Source: an uncultured Alphaproteobacteria bacterium
GTDB lineage: Bacteria; Pseudomonadota; Alphaproteobacteria; Rhodobacterales; Rhodobacteraceae
Direction of reading: 5' to 3'
NCBI GenBank assembly: GCA_902586855.1
Contig: CACIIZ010000014.1
Coordinates: 1 to 32,356 of the forward strand
DNA: 32,356 bases
Positions 1 through 10,546 of the stretch are shown here, in pieces; within the stretch, counting starts at the first letter, position 1, and every line of letters starts with the position of its first letter. The position numbers and the translations under genes were made by a program. The notes under the pieces are model-generated. The model was not told the origin of the DNA, searched no databases, and was given only the letters and a program-made list of their open reading frames with translations.

Positions 1-97
1 CCAATAGAAAGCCTTCATAAAAACCTTTAACCACATCTGGAATAGGCTTACCTCTTCTATCACTTTCTGGAGTTGAAAAAGATTTACTATTGGTCAT
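1..97 (-). CDS. 5' end of an unidentified protein (partial, runs off window start)
   Basis: Minus strand reads ATG at 97-95 then open to window edge: MTNSKSFSTPESDRRGKPIPDVVKGFYEGFLL...; divergent from the 194 gene. No family recognised. Confidence 0.5.
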   Translation of the reverse strand, partial: MTNSKSFSTPESDRRGKPIPDVVKGFYEGFLL

Positions 98-193
98 ACT
101 AAACCCTTAATTCTTATTTTGGATAAATAATATATAACAAGAATGATCAAATTATCAAAAATAAAATCAAGCAAATGTAAGAAAGCAAAATAA

Positions 194-1087
194 ATGTTTA
201 GATTTTTAATACAAAAAAAACTCAGATATCGATTCAAAAGAGTATTTTTTTGTTTACTTATTGTATACCTAGCTTACCCCTTTCCATATGCATCAAGAAT
301 CGTGAAACAATCTATCCATTCTTTGAATGCAGCCCAACCTGAATCCTGGCAAATACAGTTTTTCAAAGCATGGAAAGACAAAAAAGACATACAGAAGTAT
401 GCCTTGTTTATTGAACTTAATAATGAATGGAAAACATATTGGAAGTACCCTGGGGATACTGGTTTTTCTCCCAAATTCCAAATTGTAAGAAGTAAAAATC
501 TTAGGCAGTTTCAGATTGCATGGCCAACACCAGAAATCTTCTATGAGAATGAAACTGAGATATACGGATTCAAAAATAAAGTAGTTCTTCCATTGCTAAT
601 GCATCCCCAGGATCCAAGTCAGGACGTTGAGTTTGAACTGAAAATAAACTTGGGATTTTGTAACGACATATGCATTCCTAAAGAATTCAATTTCAAAAGT
701 AGAAATGCTGAAAAAACTTCAGAAATTCAAGATGCTGAGATACGAAAATTCATTAAAAAAGTCCCGATTGAGTTACCTGTCTCAGCAAACAATTTTTCTT
801 GCTCTGTAGTGTCAGAGGGAGGGAATTTAAGGATTTATACTCAGTTGGGGAATGACTTTTTTAAGAAAGAAAATGGGGTAACTGATGTCATATTTTATTA
901 CGAAGATGATAGCATTTGGTTTAGCGAAAAAATTCATGAATTGGAGAAAAAAATTCAAACTTTTAGCGCTAAACTAAACCATATAAATGATCAAAACATC
1001 GCAATTGATAGAAGTAGGATAGAGTTAACACTATTGACTCAAAGCGGAAGCTTTACTATCAACGGATGTTTCAATTCAAGGGTTTAG
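194..1087 (+). CDS. Exported DsbD N-terminal-domain-like (COG4233-type) protein
   Basis: N-terminal hydrophobic signal-like segment; WKTYWKYPGDTGFSPKF and FCNDICIPKEFNF resemble the DsbD alpha/COG4233 domain with a conserved cysteine pair. Confidence 0.75.
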   Translation: MFRFLIQKKLRYRFKRVFFCLLIVYLAYPFPYASRIVKQSIHSLNAAQPESWQIQFFKAWKDKKDIQKYALFIELNNEWKTYWKYPGDTGFSPKFQIVRSKNLRQFQIAWPTPEIFYENETEIYGFKNKVVLPLLMHPQDPSQDVEFELKINLGFCNDICIPKEFNFKSRNAEKTSEIQDAEIRKFIKKVPIELPVSANNFSCSVVSEGGNLRIYTQLGNDFFKKENGVTDVIFYYEDDSIWFSEKIHELEKKIQTFSAKLNHINDQNIAIDRSRIELTLLTQSGSFTINGCFNSRV

Positions 1088-4000
1088 GATAACTTTTTTT
1101 TCCTAAATCGATCAGTTAAAAATATGAAGATAGAAATAGCTGAAAGCAATAGAACTAGCGGAAACATTGCAATAACAGTATATTCAAATTTTATTCCTAA
1201 ACTCTCAAGGCGGGTATTATCACCCATTCCTGACAATGCATAGAAAATAATGAATATGTTTAATCCAAAAACTATAGAGATACAGCCATATACTATTCTA
1301 AATACAAGAGGTGTTCTTCTACCAAAAACAATCCTTCTCAAAGACTTAACCAAAGATAGGCAATCTCTTTGGACAACAACAATGGCAGGAACCAAGAATA
1401 AGACAATAAGCATACCAAAACCCAACCCGTAAACCAGTGTAACAATAGTTGGTTTTAGAAACTGTGCATCTTTGGAAGTTTCAAAAAGTAATGGAGTTAA
1501 ACCTAGAACTGTCGTAAGGGTAGTTAATAATACTGGACGTAGCCTGTCACAAATTGCGTCCAAAATAGCAGGTTTTAATCCTCTATTTTGGGCATATTCA
1601 TCAATAGTTGAAACCAGAACTATGGAGTCATTTATGATAATTCCTGTCATACCAATAAGTCCAACGACCGAAAATAAGGATAAATTGATTCCCCACAAAT
1701 AATGTCCCCAAAGAGTACCGATAAGACCAAAAGGAATGATTGACATGACTACAATAGGCCTAGTCCAACTGGCAAAAACCCAGGCTAAGGCTAAGTATAT
1801 GCCTACTAAGCACAATAAAAATCCTATTAGGGCATCGTTAAGAAAATCTCGTTCTTGTTGGAATAAGCCACTAAGGTACGTATCAACACCAAACCGAGCC
1901 CTGACATCAGGCAAAATATCGAGTTTAATTAGATCAATTATTTCTTTTGCACGGTCTGGATCATCAGCAGAAATATCACCCGTGACAGTTATTTTTCTCT
2001 GTCCATTTTCCCGAGAAATAGATGAAAATCCAAATCTAGAGGTAACCGATACTATATCTGAAAGTCTGATATAATCTCCAGCTGGGCTAATTACATTTAC
2101 TCGCTCAAGAAAGTCTGATTGGATATCAGAATCAGGGATTTCTACAACTACTTTTGAAGAACGATTGCGAAGTGGAAAGCTAATTGCTTCAATTCCGTTC
2201 AATTGTTGATAAAGTTGTTTACCAACATTATCAATATCAAATCCTAGTGCTGTCCCTCTTGGCTTGAGTTCAAGTATTAGTTCATTCTTATCGTATGCCT
2301 GTGAGTCCTCAAGACCAGATACTTCTGAGAGACTTATTAATTGGTTTTGAAAATAGACAGATGCAGCCTTTAATTTTTTAAGATCAAAACCCAGAAAGTC
2401 CACCGAAAGACTATCACTCCCAGGACCCGATCTCCAACTTCTAAAACTCAAGGTCTCCAATAAAGGATGTCTTATTATTTCGTCCTGAATTCTTCCCAAA
2501 AATGCATAGGAGGAGTACGGACGCAAATCTGCATCTATTAGTTCCACAGAAATAGAACCCAACTGATCTGGATCTTTGTTTTGAGACCCCGCAATTGCTC
2601 TTCCAGAATTGCCGCCAATTTGGCTAATAGAAAAGGTCAAGGGATTTACTCCATATTCCTTCTGATATTCATTTGAAATTTTTTCAATTGCACGTATCAT
2701 TTCACCAAGCATGTCCTTGGTATCAGATCTCTTTGCACCAGGTAGCATTGCAATATTCCCCGTGAAACCGCCTGCCTCTGGAGCATCAAAAAACCTCCAT
2801 TTGATTTTTCCTGATATCATCAATGTACTGCTTAAAACCAGTAATAAGACCGAAGCACTTAAAACGGGATAACGAAGTTTGATTACATAAAATGTAAAGG
2901 GCCTAAACACTCTTTCTCTGAAGATGCGAAACCCCACGTTGAACTGATCTGAAGGCCAATCATACCATGATTTCTTATATGTCTTTGCTTTCAAGGCATG
3001 AACCATATGATTGGGTAAAACTAAAAAACACTCAAGTAGAGAGGCCACCAATACTACGATAACAGTGAAAGGTATATCTGCTATCAAGCTACCAAATCTT
3101 CCTCCAACCGCAACTAACCCGGCAAATGCTATAATTGTTGTAATAGTAGCGGTGAATACTGGTAAGGCCATCCTGGTGGCACCTCTTTCGGCTGCCTGTT
3201 CAGGTGTTTCACCAAGCCTTCTCACGCGAAAATCTGCATGTTCTCCCACGACTATGGCATCATCCACCACAATGCCTAGACAAATAATCAATGCAAAAAG
3301 GGATATCATGTTGAAAGTCAGTCCAGATACATACATCAAGGCAATGGCTGCTAAAAGCGCAGCTGGAATACCTGCAGCAACCCAAAATGCCGTACGCGCA
3401 CTTAAAAAAATAAATAACAAGATCAAAACAAGGCCTAACCCCTGCAATCCATTACTTAACAAAATCTCCAAACGATTAGAAATAAGATCTGCTCGGGTCT
3501 TCGAAAGTTCAATTTTGGTACCTTTAGAAAGGGATGCTCCGTATTCCTCCGTGATCCGTTCAACCTGCCTTTGAATATCAATGGCATCACTTTCAGCGGA
3601 GCGATCAACGCGTATTACAACAGCCCTATTCCCATCCGTAAAGTACTCCCTCCTCTTAGATTTATTATCAAAATAAATGTTGGAAAGATCACTCAGCAAT
3701 ATTTCTCTCTGAGAATTAGGAATCCTTATCAAAATATTCCCTATATCTTCGATTGTTCTCTTGGAAATACCACTTCTAACCCGATTAGATGTTCCTACTT
3801 CCCCCGTCGGGTCAGTATCAACCTCAGCTGAAATTACATTGGCCAGCCGATTCAATGGAACCTTATATCTGATCAGATTAACTGAAGGTACACTTACTCT
3901 AATTATGGGCGCGCTAACACCCATAATTTGAGTATTACTTATTCCCTGTCTGTAAAGCTTTTGTGTAAATTCATCAGCTAACATAGCTAACTGTTCAAGC

Positions 4001-4464
4001 TCTATTGGCCCTGAAATAACAACATCAGTTACTCTATCACGCCAAGAAATTCTTTTGATGGTGGGAGGGTCAGACGTTTCTGGCAAATCTTGTACTGAAT
4101 CTAAAGCCGTTTGGACGTCTTCCTTTGCCTTTAACATGTCTGTACCTGGCTTAAAGTCAATATATATTCTTGCATTCCCTTCAGTCGAGGACGATATGAT
4201 TTGATCTACACTATCGATTCCAAGTAAGGGCGCTTCTAGGAGCGAGATGATGGCATCATCAATATCTTCAGGACCTGCTCCAAGCCATTTCACACCAATA
4301 TTCACTTTTTCTATTACTACATCAGGAAAAAATTGAGATCTGATTTTACTTATCGCCAAAAGTCCTAGGACTACCATGAGAACTAGTATCATATTTGCTG
4401 CAGTGTTATGCCTTGCAAAATAACTAATCATTCCCGAAACAGTAGATCCACCAAACTGTTTCAT
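1084..4464 (-). CDS. RND-family efflux transporter, inner-membrane subunit
   Basis: 1126 aa; N-terminal FARHNTAANMILVLMVVLGL, TM4 motif LGIVVDDAIVVGEH, repeated 6-TM plus large periplasmic domain layout typical of AcrB/MexB-like proteins. Confidence 0.95.
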   Translation of the reverse strand: MKQFGGSTVSGMISYFARHNTAANMILVLMVVLGLLAISKIRSQFFPDVVIEKVNIGVKWLGAGPEDIDDAIISLLEAPLLGIDSVDQIISSSTEGNARIYIDFKPGTDMLKAKEDVQTALDSVQDLPETSDPPTIKRISWRDRVTDVVISGPIELEQLAMLADEFTQKLYRQGISNTQIMGVSAPIIRVSVPSVNLIRYKVPLNRLANVISAEVDTDPTGEVGTSNRVRSGISKRTIEDIGNILIRIPNSQREILLSDLSNIYFDNKSKRREYFTDGNRAVVIRVDRSAESDAIDIQRQVERITEEYGASLSKGTKIELSKTRADLISNRLEILLSNGLQGLGLVLILLFIFLSARTAFWVAAGIPAALLAAIALMYVSGLTFNMISLFALIICLGIVVDDAIVVGEHADFRVRRLGETPEQAAERGATRMALPVFTATITTIIAFAGLVAVGGRFGSLIADIPFTVIVVLVASLLECFLVLPNHMVHALKAKTYKKSWYDWPSDQFNVGFRIFRERVFRPFTFYVIKLRYPVLSASVLLLVLSSTLMISGKIKWRFFDAPEAGGFTGNIAMLPGAKRSDTKDMLGEMIRAIEKISNEYQKEYGVNPLTFSISQIGGNSGRAIAGSQNKDPDQLGSISVELIDADLRPYSSYAFLGRIQDEIIRHPLLETLSFRSWRSGPGSDSLSVDFLGFDLKKLKAASVYFQNQLISLSEVSGLEDSQAYDKNELILELKPRGTALGFDIDNVGKQLYQQLNGIEAISFPLRNRSSKVVVEIPDSDIQSDFLERVNVISPAGDYIRLSDIVSVTSRFGFSSISRENGQRKITVTGDISADDPDRAKEIIDLIKLDILPDVRARFGVDTYLSGLFQQERDFLNDALIGFLLCLVGIYLALAWVFASWTRPIVVMSIIPFGLIGTLWGHYLWGINLSLFSVVGLIGMTGIIINDSIVLVSTIDEYAQNRGLKPAILDAICDRLRPVLLTTLTTVLGLTPLLFETSKDAQFLKPTIVTLVYGLGFGMLIVLFLVPAIVVVQRDCLSLVKSLRRIVFGRRTPLVFRIVYGCISIVFGLNIFIIFYALSGMGDNTRLESLGIKFEYTVIAMFPLVLLLSAISIFIFLTDRFRKKKLS

Positions 4465-5945
4465 TAGTTTCTTCCCATACCTTTTTCCAACCTACGCAAA
4501 GTTTTTACACTTATGTTTCCACCACTGACTTCCTTTATTAATCGGTCTTTGACATTCTGCGGCATTCGGTCCATCGATTTCAAAAAATCAAGTAGTTCAT
4601 TCTTTTTTGCTTCATCAAGTTCTACAATTTTATCCTCCTCCTCTTTCTGAGCTGCTTTATCATTTTCAAGATCAGAGGCACGCAAAGGTTTAACCTTCAA
4701 TCCTCTACCTAATTGAGGTGAACGTTGCATCACATATTCAGCTCCTTGAGGTGCTCCTGATACAACTACAATTTCTCCCTGCCTACGTAGAATATTTACG
4801 TTCACCTCTTGGAGTCTATTATCACTGGATAAAATAAATAGTCTTCCGTCTATAGTTACCGCCGAAGCCGGCAAGACTGAAACATCTTTCATTTCAGGCT
4901 CTTCAACTTCTACTAGTAAAAAATCACCAGGTCTTAACAAATTATAATCTGTCAAATAGAGAGATGCAAAAATCTGCCGACTACTTCCTGCCTCAGATAT
5001 TTCTGGACTCACTCGTTCTATTCTACCCTTGAAGCGAAGAATGGAATCGGAAATTTCTACCTTTGCTATAATTTCTAAAGCCTGCAATTTCCCTTTCTCA
5101 TTTATAACTCTAGAAAATTCATTGGCAGAAAGACTAAACTTTACCTCTACTGCATAAGGATCAATCAAGACACCTAACTTTTCATTCTTACTCACAAGAC
5201 TTCCAGGTGTAACATTAGCAGTGGACATAACACCAGAGAATGGTGCGACATGCTCTGTCTCCTCCAAGTTTCTTTCAGCTTGCTCGATGGCTATCGACCG
5301 GCGTTTTAATTGAATTCTTAGTTTGCTTAGATTGATTTTTGATTTTTCAACCAAATTTTGCTTATTGATTAGTTGTTGTTCTGCGGAGGAATAAGCTAAT
5401 TCACTGGTTTCGACAACACTACTAGTGGTCAACCCAGAGGTAGCAAGTTTCTTCTGCCTATCTAGTGAGTTTTTTCTTAAGCTAAGTTGTTTCTCCGCTA
5501 CTTTCTGATCACTCAGTGCTAAGTTTAGCTGGGACTTCGCCTCTTTCAACTGAGCTTTGGTTTCCTCTAAATCTATTTCTGCTACCTGGAGAGCATTTAA
5601 AAAATCTTTTTGATCCAACCTGAATAAGGCTTCTCCCTCGTTTATAAATCCTCCTTCAACAAATTTTTCTGACACATAGTTCAGCCTGCCTGCTTCCGTT
5701 GACCGTATCTCTAGGGTCCTTTTTGATACAGCTTCACCATACGAAAAGATTTTTGGTACAATTGCTGTGAGTTCAACTTTTTCCACATTTACTGCAAAAA
5801 CTCTCTCTCTCTGATAACGCTTTTTCTCAGGTTTCTCAGATCTTGTCTTAATTGCATCAAAAAGGTAAAAACCAGCAAAAAAAAGTACAGCCACTGTGAG
5901 GCTAAAAACTAATGTTCCTATGAAACTTCTAAATAAAAACCTCAT
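4464..5945 (-). CDS. RND efflux periplasmic adaptor (membrane fusion protein)
   Basis: N-terminal TM anchor, long coiled coil, APFSGVMSTANVTPGSLVSKNEKLGVLIDP lipoyl-like motif; stop/start overlaps the RND gene (TAATG). Confidence 0.93.
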   Translation of the reverse strand: MRFLFRSFIGTLVFSLTVAVLFFAGFYLFDAIKTRSEKPEKKRYQRERVFAVNVEKVELTAIVPKIFSYGEAVSKRTLEIRSTEAGRLNYVSEKFVEGGFINEGEALFRLDQKDFLNALQVAEIDLEETKAQLKEAKSQLNLALSDQKVAEKQLSLRKNSLDRQKKLATSGLTTSSVVETSELAYSSAEQQLINKQNLVEKSKINLSKLRIQLKRRSIAIEQAERNLEETEHVAPFSGVMSTANVTPGSLVSKNEKLGVLIDPYAVEVKFSLSANEFSRVINEKGKLQALEIIAKVEISDSILRFKGRIERVSPEISEAGSSRQIFASLYLTDYNLLRPGDFLLVEVEEPEMKDVSVLPASAVTIDGRLFILSSDNRLQEVNVNILRRQGEIVVVSGAPQGAEYVMQRSPQLGRGLKVKPLRASDLENDKAAQKEEEDKIVELDEAKKNELLDFLKSMDRMPQNVKDRLIKEVSGGNISVKTLRRLEKGMGRN

Positions 5946-6072
5946 TTGATCCCTATACCAAACAAATCATTAAAATTGGGAGATGACCACTATAAATATA
6001 AATTTTCCATTTTGATCAAGTGTTATCTGCCCATTAGGGACTACCAGTCCAAAAATCTAGGTCAAATCATCT

Positions 6073-6606
6073 CTATTTTCTGCGCTCATGTTCTTCTAAT
6101 CTTGGCAAAATTTCTACAAAGTTACAGGGTAAATTTCTATAATCAAATTGCTTCCTCAGAATATGGTCCCATGCATCTTTACAAGCCGCGGGTGATCCAG
6201 GTAGCGCGAACAAAAATGTACCACCTGAAACACCGGCACATGCCCTACTTTGAATTGCAGACATTCCAATTTTTTGCATAGAGACAGAAGCAAAAAGAAT
6301 CTCAAAGGCATTTATGCTTTTTTCATATAACTCACTATGGGCCTCGACAGTAACGTCCCGTCCAGTAAGACCTGTTCCACCTGTAGTTAAGATAACATCA
6401 ATTTTACTTACTGCTATCCAAAGTTTAAGACAATTTTGAATTTCTGACTTCTCATCCGCTACTAGTCTTCTTTCAATTACTCTGTGACCGGATTCAAGAA
6501 CCCTTTTTTCTAATACGGCACCGGATTTATCCGAAGCCAGGTTCCTAGTATCAGATACAGTCAATATCCCAAATCCAACGGGGATAAATTCTCTTTTAGT
6601 TCCCAA
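6073..6606 (-). CDS. moaB: Molybdenum cofactor biosynthesis protein B (MoaB/MogA family)
   Basis: LTVSDTRNLASDKSG, LTTGGTGLTGRDVT, ALPGSPAACKDAW motifs of the MoaB/Mog family. Confidence 0.92.
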   Translation of the reverse strand: MGTKREFIPVGFGILTVSDTRNLASDKSGAVLEKRVLESGHRVIERRLVADEKSEIQNCLKLWIAVSKIDVILTTGGTGLTGRDVTVEAHSELYEKSINAFEILFASVSMQKIGMSAIQSRACAGVSGGTFLFALPGSPAACKDAWDHILRKQFDYRNLPCNFVEILPRLEEHERRK

Positions 6607-7456
6607 AATTCTCTCCCTCTCTTATCAGCTCCTTTAATAGTTTTAAATTATTCCACGTACGCCTCTTCCTTTCGGGGAATTTAATCATAGAATTGATCCC
6701 TTCAATCTCAATAGCTGGAATTTCATTATAGTATCCAATTTGCCCATGCTCTTTATTACTCAAAAATTGATCAGTTAAACCAAGTATCAAACTTGGAATT
6801 TTTCCAATTAGTACCAGGTAGCGCGGAGAAACCATATTTATATATCTTTTGACAAAAGGTCTAATTAAATTGAGATCAGATTCTTGCGTATTAAAACCTT
6901 TAACAAGTCTGAATGGGAATGCTGGCAAAACATACATTCCCGATTCTTTTTCCCCATCAATACTTAGTCCCAAAGCTGCAAATATTTTGGTAAATAGCTC
7001 TCCAGCTAATCCAGTATAGGGCACCGATACAAGTTCTTCTGCTCGGCTCGGAGGCTCAGAAACAATCATTACATTTGAATTGGGATTACCACTCGCCAGG
7101 GCCATACCTGAAGAACCTTTTCGGGCATGAAACCCTGAAAAACTTTTGATGCTATTCTCTAATGTATCAATATCGAAAGCTTGGTTGGCTAATTCAACTG
7201 CTTTTGATATCAAATCCAATTTCAAGTCTGTTTCTATTAAAGTTTGAGTTTCTTGAAACGATTTATTTTTTGCGCTATCTGAAATTAAATTTCTACTCAC
7301 GATTTTACTATCCCCACAGGGAAAGATTGCTTCACCAGGGAGCAATCCTAGTCCAAAAATGATGTCGATCTCTATTTCATTGAGGTCTGGTTCGTTTAAT
7401 CCAGTTTCAGTATAGTCAACAAAAGTTGCTAAAAGGGCCTTTTGAAAATTATCCAA
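6596..7456 (-). CDS. Divergent uracil-DNA glycosylase family 4-like protein (catalytic and Fe-S motifs not conserved)
   Basis: Collinear with family-4 UDG: SGNPNSNVMIVSEPPSRAEELVSVPYTGLAGELFTKIFAALGL ... RPFVKRYINMVSPRYLVLIGKIPSLILGL ... RKRRTWNNLKLLKEL; key residues substituted. Confidence 0.75.
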   Translation of the reverse strand: MDNFQKALLATFVDYTETGLNEPDLNEIEIDIIFGLGLLPGEAIFPCGDSKIVSRNLISDSAKNKSFQETQTLIETDLKLDLISKAVELANQAFDIDTLENSIKSFSGFHARKGSSGMALASGNPNSNVMIVSEPPSRAEELVSVPYTGLAGELFTKIFAALGLSIDGEKESGMYVLPAFPFRLVKGFNTQESDLNLIRPFVKRYINMVSPRYLVLIGKIPSLILGLTDQFLSNKEHGQIGYYNEIPAIEIEGINSMIKFPERKRRTWNNLKLLKELIREGENFGN

Positions 7457-7578
7457 CTAAATCTCTTTCCAAAAAATATTCTTTATTTTTTAAGATATTC
7501 AAATCTACAAATTATTACAAAGTTAATTGCGAACACATAACATATATTATATTATCGTTTCAAAAGGGATAGTACTAA

Positions 7579-8517
7579 TTGCTAAATAGAAAAGATCTAT
7601 TAGGAACGGCCGATTTATCAAAAGAAGAGATTTTGTCGATCATTGATTTAGCAGAACTTTACTCCCGTGATAATATTGATAATGCTAATAATACCGGAGT
7701 TTTGAGGAACATCACTCAGATAAATTTGTTCTTTGAAAACTCTACAAGAACCCAAGTAAGTTTTGAAATTGCGGGAACTAAACTGGGAGCTAACATTGTA
7801 AACTTCCCACTCGGAAATAGCTCACAATCTAAAGGAGAGACCCTACTTGATCTGGCAGCAACACTTAATTCAATGTTCCCTGATATTTTAGTAATTAGAC
7901 ATCCCAACTCTGGCGCTGTTCAATTGATATCAGAGAAAGTTAAATGCTCAGTTATTAATGCGGGTGATGGTAATCATGAGCATCCCACTCAAGCTTTATT
8001 AGATGCTCAAACTATCCGCAAAAGGCTTGGAAAAATTAGTGGTCTCAAAATTGCAATTTGTGGGGATGTAGCTCATAGCAGAGTTGCCAGATCAAATATT
8101 TTTTGCCTGAAAAAATTAGGCAATAGCATTAAAGTGATTGGGCCTAAAACTTTGATACCTAAAGGTATAGAAAGTTTTGGAGTAGAAGTAACCCATAACA
8201 TGTTTGATGGCTTGCAAGACATCGATGTTGTGATGGTTCTCCGATTACAGAAAGAGAGAATGGATGGAGCTTTTTTTTCATCAGAGCGGGAATATTTTCA
8301 TTTTTATGGATTAGATGAAAGAAAAATGCAGTATGCGAAGCCTAATGCTATAATCATGCATCCTGGCCCAATGAACCGAGGAGTTGAAATAGATGGAGAT
8401 CTGGCAGATGACATAAATAGATCAGTAATTACACAACAGGTAGAAGTTGGTTTAGCAATCCGCATGGCAATATTAGATCTTCTTACTGCGAAACATCCTC
8501 TGAGAAAAAATGTCTAG
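7579..8517 (+). CDS. pyrB: Aspartate carbamoyltransferase catalytic chain (TTG start)
   Basis: [55 protein letters not shown]: canonical ATCase motifs. Confidence 0.97.
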   Translation: MLNRKDLLGTADLSKEEILSIIDLAELYSRDNIDNANNTGVLRNITQINLFFENSTRTQVSFEIAGTKLGANIVNFPLGNSSQSKGETLLDLAATLNSMFPDILVIRHPNSGAVQLISEKVKCSVINAGDGNHEHPTQALLDAQTIRKRLGKISGLKIAICGDVAHSRVARSNIFCLKKLGNSIKVIGPKTLIPKGIESFGVEVTHNMFDGLQDIDVVMVLRLQKERMDGAFFSSEREYFHFYGLDERKMQYAKPNAIIMHPGPMNRGVEIDGDLADDINRSVITQQVEVGLAIRMAILDLLTAKHPLRKNV

Positions 8518-9784
8518 AACTATTACTTTTGTTAATGCATGTTTGATTGATCCAGCTTCGTCAGAAGAAACGTTTGGATCTCTGACAATAGAAAGTGGGG
8601 TCATTTCAAGAGTGAATGGACCCACAAAAGGTGTTGTAATTGATTGTCAGAAGGCATGCTTGGCACCTGGAATAATCGACTTAGGGGTTCATATCTGCGA
8701 ACCTGGTGAGAGACATAAGGAGAGTTTTAAGTCGGCTAGCCTGGCAGCAGCATCTGGGGGAGTGACTTCAATGGTTACCTTTCCAAATACCATACCAGCG
8801 ATAGATAATCCAGAATTATTGGAATTCTTCATTAATAGATCAAAAGAGTCGAGCAAAATACGGGTCCTTCCAACGGCTGCAATCACAAAAAACTGTTCAG
8901 GTAAAGAAATCTGTGAACTAGGTTTTTTGCAGGATAAAGGTGCCGTAGCTTTTACCAATGGTTTAAGAAGTATAAGAGACTCAAAGATTTTTTTAAAAGC
9001 CCTTTCCTACGCTGCCAGTCTAGATTTACCTTATATCGGACATTGCCAAGATTACTTCCTGTCGTATGGCACTTCTGCAACCTCCGGACCGTTTGCAACG
9101 AAATTGGGTCTATCAGCAGCCCCAATAGAGGCTGAAAAAATTTGCCTCGATAGAGATGCAAACTTAGCAGAAATTTCTGGAATTCATTACCATGCATCTC
9201 AAATAACTACCGAATTAGGTCTGAAAACAATAAAATCCCTCAAATCTAAAGGTAATAAGATTACCGCTGGCACCTCAATTCATCATCTAATTTTTGATGA
9301 AAAAGATATTGGAAATTATAGAACTTTCTTCAAACTTAGTCCTCCCCTAAGGTCAGAAAATGATAAACTGATACTTCTTCAAGCTATTAACGAAGAGACT
9401 ATTGATACGGTCAGCTCTTTTCACTTACCCCAAGATGAGGAAAGTAAGAGACTGCCTTATGAATTAGCAGCTAATGGAGCAATTGGGTTACAGACTTTGC
9501 TTCCAGCAGGTTTAAAGCTTGTAAAAGATGGGCACTTAAGTCTAGCTAAATTATTTCAGAAAATATCTTTAAATCCTTCAAATTTAGTAAATTCAAAATC
9601 TGGAAAACTTTCTGAAGGCTGTCCAGCTGATTTAGTTTTATTTGATCCAGCCCTTCCTTTTGTCTTAGATCGCTTTAGTTTGCTATCCAAGGCAAAAAAT
9701 ACACCCTTTGACGGATATACACTATGTGGAAAAGTGTTAAGGACTTTTGTCAATGGAATTGAGGTATTTAACTGTGACAAATAA
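8510..9784 (+). CDS. Dihydroorotase-like protein, probably non-catalytic (PyrC'/PyrX type)
   Basis: Amidohydrolase family; overlaps pyrB by 8 bp; metal-binding DxHVHxR replaced by DLGVHIC; catalytic Asp motif region reads [10 protein letters not shown]. Confidence 0.9.
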   Translation: MSRTITFVNACLIDPASSEETFGSLTIESGVISRVNGPTKGVVIDCQKACLAPGIIDLGVHICEPGERHKESFKSASLAAASGGVTSMVTFPNTIPAIDNPELLEFFINRSKESSKIRVLPTAAITKNCSGKEICELGFLQDKGAVAFTNGLRSIRDSKIFLKALSYAASLDLPYIGHCQDYFLSYGTSATSGPFATKLGLSAAPIEAEKICLDRDANLAEISGIHYHASQITTELGLKTIKSLKSKGNKITAGTSIHHLIFDEKDIGNYRTFFKLSPPLRSENDKLILLQAINEETIDTVSSFHLPQDEESKRLPYELAANGAIGLQTLLPAGLKLVKDGHLSLAKLFQKISLNPSNLVNSKSGKLSEGCPADLVLFDPALPFVLDRFSLLSKAKNTPFDGYTLCGKVLRTFVNGIEVFNCDK

Positions 9785-10420
9785 ATGATACCCGATTTGC
9801 TCCGATTTTGGGGAGCTTCCCCATCTAGTAGTACAGCTCTGGTTTGGGTTGGGACCATTTTTATGTTAGCATATTTTTTTGGCTCAATCCCTTCAGGGAT
9901 AATAGTGACCAGAGCTTTTGGTTTGGGAAATTTAAAGAGCATTGGTTCCGGCAATATTGGAGCGACTAATGTCCTTAGAACTGGCTCCAAGAAAGCTGCT
10001 TTGATCACCCTGATCCTAGACTTTGGCAAAGGGATAATTGCAGTGTTTCTGACCGAAAAATACCTTGGAATAACCGCAGCCCATTTTGCAGCTCTAGGGG
10101 TATTTTGTGGCCATCTTTTCTCAGTATTTCTTTTTTTTAATGGAGGAAAAGGAGTGGCAACCTTTTTAGGAATTTTGTTGGTTTTAAACCTTTACATTGG
10201 GGCAACAGTGTGCATTTTCTGGTTAATTGTTGCATGGTGGACTAAGTACTCCTCATTAGCCTCTTTAATATCGTCAGTTCTATCTATCTTAATACTTGTT
10301 ATTTTGGAGGATCTATCCTTTATGTGGTTATTACTGATAATGGTTTTATTAATTTGGTTAAGGCACAGAAAAAATATTTTGAGGCTATTAGAGGGAAAAG
10401 AACCAAGAATAAACTTCTAA
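9785..10420 (+). CDS. plsY: Glycerol-3-phosphate acyltransferase PlsY
   Basis: FGSIPSGIIVTRAFGLGNLKSIGSGNIGATNVLRTGSKKAALITLILDFGKG and GHLFSVFLFFNGGKGVAT motifs; starts immediately after the preceding stop (TAAATG). Confidence 0.96.
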   Translation: MIPDLLRFWGASPSSSTALVWVGTIFMLAYFFGSIPSGIIVTRAFGLGNLKSIGSGNIGATNVLRTGSKKAALITLILDFGKGIIAVFLTEKYLGITAAHFAALGVFCGHLFSVFLFFNGGKGVATFLGILLVLNLYIGATVCIFWLIVAWWTKYSSLASLISSVLSILILVILEDLSFMWLLLIMVLLIWLRHRKNILRLLEGKEPRINF

Positions 10421-10546
10421 TCCTTTTTCTGCACTTTCGCTAAAGAAAATCAAAAAAAATTAACTTTGAAAAGGCCTTACCACAGCCACAAATCAAATTT
10501 TGACAGTATGTCTAAATGATCTTCATATCGTAACTGAAAACTTCCT

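Noticed and set aside
3011-3574. 187-aa plus-strand ORF (and smaller ones at 1250, 1472, 1736, 3571)
   Set aside because: Antisense to the well-supported RND pump gene; low-complexity translation and no recognisable domain.
5946-6281. 111-aa plus-strand ORF
   Set aside because: Starts in the adaptor-moaB gap and runs antisense into moaB; no domain signal.
9556-10029. 157-aa minus-strand ORF
   Set aside because: Antisense across the pyrC-like/plsY junction, both strongly supported on the plus strand.
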